Positions 5,646-8,727 of a DNA stretch of 8,727 nt are shown piece after piece (positions within the stretch are counted from its first letter, which is position 1; the number at the start of each line of letters is the position of its first letter). A model generated the notes under the pieces. It did no database searches. It saw nothing but the letters and a program-made list of their open reading frames with translations, and had not been told where the DNA came from. Source of the DNA: Methanobacteriota archaeon. Lineage in GTDB: Archaea; Halobacteriota; Methanomicrobia; Methanomicrobiales; Methanoculleaceae. The translations under genes and the position numbers were made by a program. The DNA is taken from positions 1 to 8,727 of the forward strand of contig JAEWMO010000146.1 in the NCBI GenBank assembly GCA_023457135.1, written 5' to 3'.

Positions 5646-7427
5646 TTACTTCCCCCAGAAGGGGTCTTCCCGGCGCCGGAGCAGGGTGAACTCCTCGAGT
5701 GTCTCCCGCATGCTCGAACTCAACTGGTTGATCATCTCCCGCTCGATCACCTTCACGTGCCGCTCGGGAACATCCACGTAGAGGTCGTCGTCGACGTTGA
5801 TCTGGCGGCCGACGGTCGGGCCCTCGATCGAGATCGCGACCTCTTTGCCTGCTTCGGCCTCCTGGACCGTCTCGTTCTTCGCCTGGATCTGCTTGATCCG
5901 TCCTACCTTCTTGCCGTTCGGGAGGGCGAGGTCGACACCGCTCTGGAGTTTTCCGCCGAGGACCCGGACGCCGACCACCGCCGGGTTGCTCTGCCGGAAG
6001 ACGCAGTTCGGGAGAATCCGGATCTTTGCCGGCATGATCAGTTTCTCGAACTGCTGCCGTTCGAGTTCCTGCTTCTTCTCCTCGCGCCACTCGATGTAGT
6101 CGTCGAGGAGCTGGTAGATGACCCCGCCCTCGAAGATGCTGACGTGGGACATCGAGGTGTCCGCGAGAGCGTCGACTGCGTCCGGCAGGACCGGGGTGTT
6201 GAAGGCGATGATCGCGCTGTAGAGGGGGTCCCGGATCGTTCCCGCTTCGATGACGTCGTGGCGGGTGACCGGCCCGACGGCGGCCCGCATCACCTGGATC
6301 TGGTGGCCCTCGAGCTCTTTGGAGAGGGCTTCGAGAGCGCCGATGGTGTCCGCCCGGATGATGACCCCGATATCCGAGAGGGTCACCTGGATGTCCTGGA
6401 CCTCGTGCCGGACCTGCTCGACGATCTCGTCACGGTTGCCGCCCCTGACGACTCTGAGAGGGGAGCCCGCGATGACCCCGTCGAGTTTCGGGGCGGCGAC
6501 CTTGATACCCGCGGCGGCGGTGATTGACTTGACGCGCTCGAACCGCTCCTCGATCAGGATCTCCTTCATCGGCCGGGGCTTCAAGAGGGAGCGGACCTTC
6601 GTCTCGATGATCTGCTCGTTCCCTGCTACAACGATCTCGTCCCCGACCTTGAGGGTGCCGTCATAGAGGATCAGGTCGAGCGTCATCCCGAGCCCCCGCT
6701 CCTCCTTCACCTCGAGGACGGTGCCGGCGCCGGGACCTTCGGCGCTGACCCGGAGGCTCTCGGTCATATAGCGCTGGGCCAGCCCGATCAGCACCATGAG
6801 GATGTCGGGGAGCCCCTCGCCGGTGATGGCGCTTGTGGGGACGATGCAGATGTTCCGCGCGAAGTCTGAGACCCGGTCGAACCGCTCGGAGCTGAAGCCG
6901 AGGTCGGAGAGTTTGCCCACGAGCTCGTAGACCTTCGTCTCGAGCGTGCCCTGGACGCGCTCGTTCTGCCCGGCAAACGTCTTTGCGAACGGCTGGCCTT
7001 CGTGGACGCGCCAGCCGTGGATGCGGTCGACCTTGTTTGCGGCAATAACGAACGGCGTCTTGTAGTTGCGCAGGATCTGGAGCGCCTCGATCGTCTGGGG
7101 GCGGAAACCCTCGTTGATGTCCACGACGACGATCGCCATGTCGGCGAGCGCACCGCCGCGCGCACGCAGCGTGGTGAATGCGTGATGCCCGGGGGTGTCG
7201 ATGAAGAGGAGGCCGGGGACGTTGACGCTGACCTTACTGAGAGCGCCGCTCATCCGGGTGATTGCGTCGATGGGGACGAGCGTGGCGCCGATATGCTGCG
7301 TGATCGCGCCTTCTTCGGTAGAGACCACGGAAGAGCCCCGGATCCTGTCGAGGAGGGAAGTCTTGCCGTGGTCTACGTGGCCCATCACGCAGACGATGGG
7401 GGTCCTGATTGTTGATTCCTTAGCCAT
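5646..7427 (-). CDS. infB: Translation initiation factor aIF5B (IF-2-like GTPase)
   Basis: A 593-residue GTPase, full length for archaeal IF5B, which promotes ribosomal subunit joining and initiator tRNA placement. G-domain motifs: G1 GHVDHGKT (16-23), switch I GAITQHIGA (40-48), G3 DTPGHHAF (77-84), G4 NKVD (131-134), G5 SAITGEG (199-205). The second histidine in DTPGHHAF replaces the commoner Glu of DTPGHEAF; the catalytic His81 is kept. Domain II follows (GAGTVLEVKEERGLGMTLDL), then the Rossmann-like domain III (VIIRADTIGALEALSKEL), a helix, and domain IV (KIRILPNCVFRQSNPAVVGV). There is no intein, unlike infB of some other archaea. ATG 7427 is chosen because GGTGATC stands just upstream and the conserved start STIRTPIVCVMGHVDHGKT follows. 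The open frame to 7754 is non-conserved, proline-rich leader sequence. Confidence 0.97.
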   Translation of the reverse strand: MAKESTIRTPIVCVMGHVDHGKTSLLDRIRGSSVVSTEEGAITQHIGATLVPIDAITRMSGALSKVSVNVPGLLFIDTPGHHAFTTLRARGGALADMAIVVVDINEGFRPQTIEALQILRNYKTPFVIAANKVDRIHGWRVHEGQPFAKTFAGQNERVQGTLETKVYELVGKLSDLGFSSERFDRVSDFARNICIVPTSAITGEGLPDILMVLIGLAQRYMTESLRVSAEGPGAGTVLEVKEERGLGMTLDLILYDGTLKVGDEIVVAGNEQIIETKVRSLLKPRPMKEILIEERFERVKSITAAAGIKVAAPKLDGVIAGSPLRVVRGGNRDEIVEQVRHEVQDIQVTLSDIGVIIRADTIGALEALSKELEGHQIQVMRAAVGPVTRHDVIEAGTIRDPLYSAIIAFNTPVLPDAVDALADTSMSHVSIFEGGVIYQLLDDYIEWREEKKQELERQQFEKLIMPAKIRILPNCVFRQSNPAVVGVRVLGGKLQSGVDLALPNGKKVGRIKQIQAKNETVQEAEAGKEVAISIEGPTVGRQINVDDDLYVDVPERHVKVIEREMINQLSSSMRETLEEFTLLRRREDPFWGK

Positions 7428-7438
7428 GGTGATCACCT
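7428..7438 (-). promoter_or_regulatory. infB ribosome-binding site
   Basis: On the - strand, GAAGGTGATCACC directly precedes ATG 7427. GGTGATC is a full match to the anti-Shine-Dalgarno region at the archaeal 16S 3' end, with short spacing. This decides the start codon against the long upstream open frame. Confidence 0.7.
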
Positions 7439-7533
7439 TCCGGTATATGAGATGTGACGGACTGTCCTCAAAAATCCGGAATATTTGCCGTTTCTCCCGA
7501 ATCAGACCCTGGTGAGGGCGATTCTCCTGCCCC

Positions 7534-7558
7534 GGGATGCCGGGCGCCGCCCGGAACG
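7534..7558. repeat. Dispersed hairpin repeat, copy 2
   Basis: GGGATGCCGGGC, spacer GCC, then GCCCGGAACG: both blocks match those at 4906-4934 exactly. The arms form a 6-bp stem with a 3-nt loop. It lies upstream of infB, within its leader if the distal promoter is used. Confidence 0.4.
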
Positions 7559-7651
7559 CTGGTACGTTATAGAGCACGGAGTCTATTAATAATTCACCCC
7601 GCCGCCCGAATGCCTCCGGTCTTCTCATGCTCCGCCGGACCGGATATGAAA

Positions 7652-7670
7652 GACGGGATCCTGTCCCGTC
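7652..7670. repeat. Inverted repeat, 7-bp stem
   Basis: GACGGGA (7652-7658) and TCCCGTC (7664-7670) are perfect inverted copies around a 5-nt loop. They lie between infB and tRNA-His with no gene assigned to either strand, so the hairpin could be a protein site or part of an untranslated RNA. Confidence 0.4.
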
Positions 7671-7766
7671 CGGACATGCTGCGGATCGCGGGGGTGCCGC
7701 CGAACCGGGTGCCGGTGCGCCCGCGATCCCCGGGAAGGGGTCCGGTGGAGGCATGGTGAAGAGATA

Positions 7767-7776
7767 CCTTAATCAA
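7767..7776 (+). promoter_or_regulatory. Candidate promoter of tRNA-His
   Basis: CCTTAATCAA is centred about 35 nt before the mature tRNA 5' end, which leaves a leader of roughly 8-10 nt for RNase P to remove. CTATAATG (7790-7797) is nearer to consensus but too close to the tRNA to start upstream of it. Confidence 0.35.
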
Positions 7777-7805
7777 ATCCAACTACCAACTATAATGAGT
7801 ACCTT

Positions 7806-7878
7806 GCCAGGGTGGGGTAGTTGGTTATCCTAAGGGACTGTGGATCCCTCGACCCGGGTTCGAATCTCGGCCCTGGCC
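7806..7878 (+). tRNA. tRNA-His (anticodon GTG)
   Basis: A full cloverleaf can be folded. The acceptor stem is GCCAGGG (7806-7812) with CCCTGGC (7871-7877). U8 G9 are followed by a D arm (7815-7831) with A14, G15, G18-G19 and A21 in place. The anticodon stem AGGGA/TCCCT (7833-7837/7845-7849) has loop CTGTGGA, giving anticodon GTG at 7840-7842. The variable region is 4 nt. The T arm is CCGGG-TTCGAAT-CTCGG (7854-7870). The discriminator C73 (7878) is the His identity base. CCA is not encoded. There is no intron in the anticodon loop. The base at -1 (7805) is T rather than the G that pairs with C73 in mature tRNA-His. A T-rich stretch follows. Confidence 0.95.
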
Positions 7879-7898
7879 TTCTCATTTTGTTCTGATTC
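7879..7898 (+). terminator. T-rich terminator after tRNA-His
   Basis: CTTCTCATTTTGTTCTGATT directly follows the tRNA. It is a pyrimidine/T-rich tract of the type that ends archaeal stable-RNA transcripts. No hairpin is needed or seen. Confidence 0.45.
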
Positions 7899-7901
7899 CC
7901 T

Positions 7902-8060
7902 TCACGGAACGGTACGTGATCTCCTTCTGAGTTCACCTGCATGCCCGACGGGCTCCACCACCGCGACACCCGACTCCGCGAACTCGTCCTCCTCGCCCGG
8001 CCGGCCCTGAACGGCTCCCGCCCGGCGATAACGGGAGATATCCTCAACCAGTTCATCCAT
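7902..8060 (-). CDS. Candidate small protein of 52 residues, divergent from the PAS gene
   Basis: From ATG 8060 the - strand encodes MDELVEDISRYRRAG, then VQGRPGEEDEFAESGVAVVE, then a basic tail ELRRRSRTVP and TGA (7904-7902). The first half is acidic and the end basic; there are no cysteines and no membrane segment. First codon positions are strongly G-rich, as in true genes. The ATG lies about 29 nt from the centre of a good TATA box (CCTTTATAAAAG on this strand), matching the leaderless layout of srp19 and hypB. Against it, the + strand is also open across this stretch in the PAS gene's frame, with high GC at third positions; that is what a complementary shadow of a G-first frame would show. 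I know no homologous family. A frame 1 base off (MNWLRISPV..., from 8056) runs through the tRNA and is rejected. Confidence 0.45.
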   Translation of the reverse strand: MDELVEDISRYRRAGAVQGRPGEEDEFAESGVAVVEPVGHAGELRRRSRTVP

Positions 8061-8083
8061 CGAAAGGTTTTATGCAGAGCCCT

Positions 8084-8094
8084 CTTTTATAAAG
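8084..8094. promoter_or_regulatory. TATA element between the small ORF and the PAS gene
   Basis: CTTTTATAAAG is nearly symmetric, reading TTTTATAAAG on + and CTTTATAAAAG on -. On + it predicts a start near 8115, just at or before the AGGAG (8112-8116) that precedes ATG 8127. On - it predicts a start at the ATG of the 52-residue ORF (8060). A second box, GGTTTTATG (8066-8074), could give an earlier + start near 8096, including the whole ribosome-binding site. Confidence 0.55.
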
Positions 8095-8126
8095 GCTCAA
8101 CTCCAGATCACAGGAGTGTCGACGCA

Positions 8127-8727
8127 ATGGATCCGCCCTTCCCACCCCGCTCCGGCCTGCCCCCGGCACCGGTCATCCTTGATGCGCTCATCGAAGGAGT
8201 GCTTCTCGTCGATCAGGACGGCCGGGTGGTCTGGATCAACCGCCCGCTCGAACGCCTCCTCGGCATCGACCGGAATGCCCTCCACGGCAGCGACGGAGAG
8301 ACATTCGTGCGCCGGCACCTGGGACCGCGCATCGCAGACGATGCCTGCATTGAGCAGATAGCAGCGTCACTCTCACCGCGGGCCGGGAAGATCGAACTCG
8401 ACTGCACGGCGAGGTCGCCGGACGGCCGGGAGCACCGGGTCACGCTCTCAAGCACCGCCGTCGAGGACGAACCGTTCCGTGTCATGCGGCTCGTCCGGTT
8501 CCAGGAGACCTCCGCACAGAAGCAGGCGGAAGACGCTCTCCGGCAGAGCGAGGAGACCTACCGGCAGGTCTTCGCGTCGATGGGCATGGGCCTTGCGCTC
8601 AACGAGATGATCTACGACAGCGAGGGGCGGCCCGTCGACTACCGCGTCCTCGACGTCGAACCCGCCAATGAGTGTGTCATAGGATTGCGCCGCGACCGGA
8701 TCGTGGGCCGGAGATTCACCGAGATCT
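8127..8727 (+). CDS. PAS-domain sensory protein, partial (probable histidine kinase N-terminus)
   Basis: The first 200 residues of a signalling protein that continues past the right edge. After a short proline-rich start comes a PAS domain (about 15-125) with ILDALIEGVLLVDQDGRVVWINRPLERLLG at its front, then a short helical linker (SAQKQAEDALRQSEETYRQVF, about 129-149) typical between PAS units. A second PAS domain then begins (MGLALNEMIYDSEGRPVDYRVLDVEPANE). No membrane segment is seen, so it is probably a cytoplasmic sensor. The output is not in the window; a histidine kinase is usual for this architecture in methanogens, but a diguanylate-type or response output cannot be excluded. ATG 8127 has AGGAG 10 nt upstream and a TATA box further up. 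The frame is open back beyond 7941, but that part lies upstream of the promoter. Confidence 0.85.
   Translation, partial: MDPPFPPRSGLPPAPVILDALIEGVLLVDQDGRVVWINRPLERLLGIDRNALHGSDGETFVRRHLGPRIADDACIEQIAASLSPRAGKIELDCTARSPDGREHRVTLSSTAVEDEPFRVMRLVRFQETSAQKQAEDALRQSEETYRQVFASMGMGLALNEMIYDSEGRPVDYRVLDVEPANECVIGLRRDRIVGRRFTEI

Larger units (their letters stand above)
7428..7805. other. 378-nt gene-poor region upstream of infB and of tRNA-His
   Basis: No convincing gene lies here. On the - side, possible infB TATA boxes are CCGGATTTTTGAG (7478-7466; leader about 20 nt) and GAATTATTAATAG (7595-7583; leader about 135 nt). The longer leader would include the hairpin CCGGGC-GCC-GCCCGG (7540-7554). A + strand frame 7610-7759 (49 codons, starting MPPVFSCSAG) is possible but has no ribosome-binding site and no known relative. 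A 7-bp inverted repeat, GACGGGA/TCCCGTC, lies at 7652-7670. CCTTAATCAA (7767-7776) is the best box A for the tRNA, about 35 nt upstream of it. Confidence 0.5.

Noticed and set aside
5493..6527. A 344-codon + strand open frame antisense to infB
   Set aside because: Low-complexity, Asp/Leu/Val-rich translation opposite a clearly conserved GTPase.
5646..7754. 109-codon N-terminal extension of aIF5B
   Set aside because: Pro/Arg-rich, non-conserved, and the strong GGTGATC site with conserved start lies at 7427.
7790..8056. 88-codon - strand frame starting MNWLRISPV
   Set aside because: It runs antisense through the whole tRNA-His; the frame from ATG 8060 is better placed relative to the TATA box.
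7941..8126. In-frame 62-codon upstream extension of the PAS protein
   Set aside because: It lies upstream of the TATA box and ribosome-binding site at 8084-8118, and its Arg/His/Leu-rich sequence fits no PAS-protein start.
1..8727. CRISPR array, insertion sequence, prophage or integrase
   Set aside because: No regularly spaced direct repeats, no transposase or integrase motifs, and no direct repeat of the tRNA-His 3' end were seen in the window.

Overview
The window is about 62% GC, apart from an AT-rich left edge, and is clearly archaeal. It carries ribosomal proteins S8e and S6e, initiation factor aIF5B, SRP19 and a DUF2240-type protein. Promoters have TATA boxes about 27 nt before start codons, and several Shine-Dalgarno sites are of the GGTGATC type. 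A HypB hydrogenase maturase and PAS sensory proteins, together with the base composition, suggest a hydrogen-using methanogen of the Methanomicrobiales. Methanoculleus is my best guess from family knowledge; I could not run a search.

Layout from left to right. (1) 1-128 is AT-rich and may hold the last 21 codons of a foreign-looking + strand gene. (2) A - strand pair, SRP19 followed by a PHP-family phosphoesterase, lies divergent from hypB; both directions appear to use one shared TATA element midway between the two ATGs. (3) hypB is followed by rps8e on the + strand. (4) Converging on rps8e is a - strand pair: a complete SoxB-like metallophosphoesterase/5'-nucleotidase and, directly after it, a DsrE-family sequence without its N-terminal third. 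(5) Divergent from the phosphoesterase is a + strand two-gene unit: an unrecognised 140-residue protein overlapping a DUF2240 protein by 4 bp, ending in a hairpin plus T-run. (6) On the - strand, infB (aIF5B) lies upstream of rps6e, which has its own promoter. (7) A 378-nt gene-poor stretch precedes tRNA-His(GTG). (8) The right end holds a candidate 52-codon - strand gene divergent from a PAS-domain sensor protein that runs off the window.

Most of the window is core information processing (translation, protein targeting, tRNA) plus nickel insertion into hydrogenase. The parts that merit a second look are the SoxB-like/DsrE pair, the symmetric divergent promoters, a hairpin repeated in two intergenic regions, the undescribed small ORF at 7902-8060, and a tRNA-His without an encoded G at -1. 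I found no CRISPR array, no insertion sequence and no defence or other clearly novel multi-gene system.
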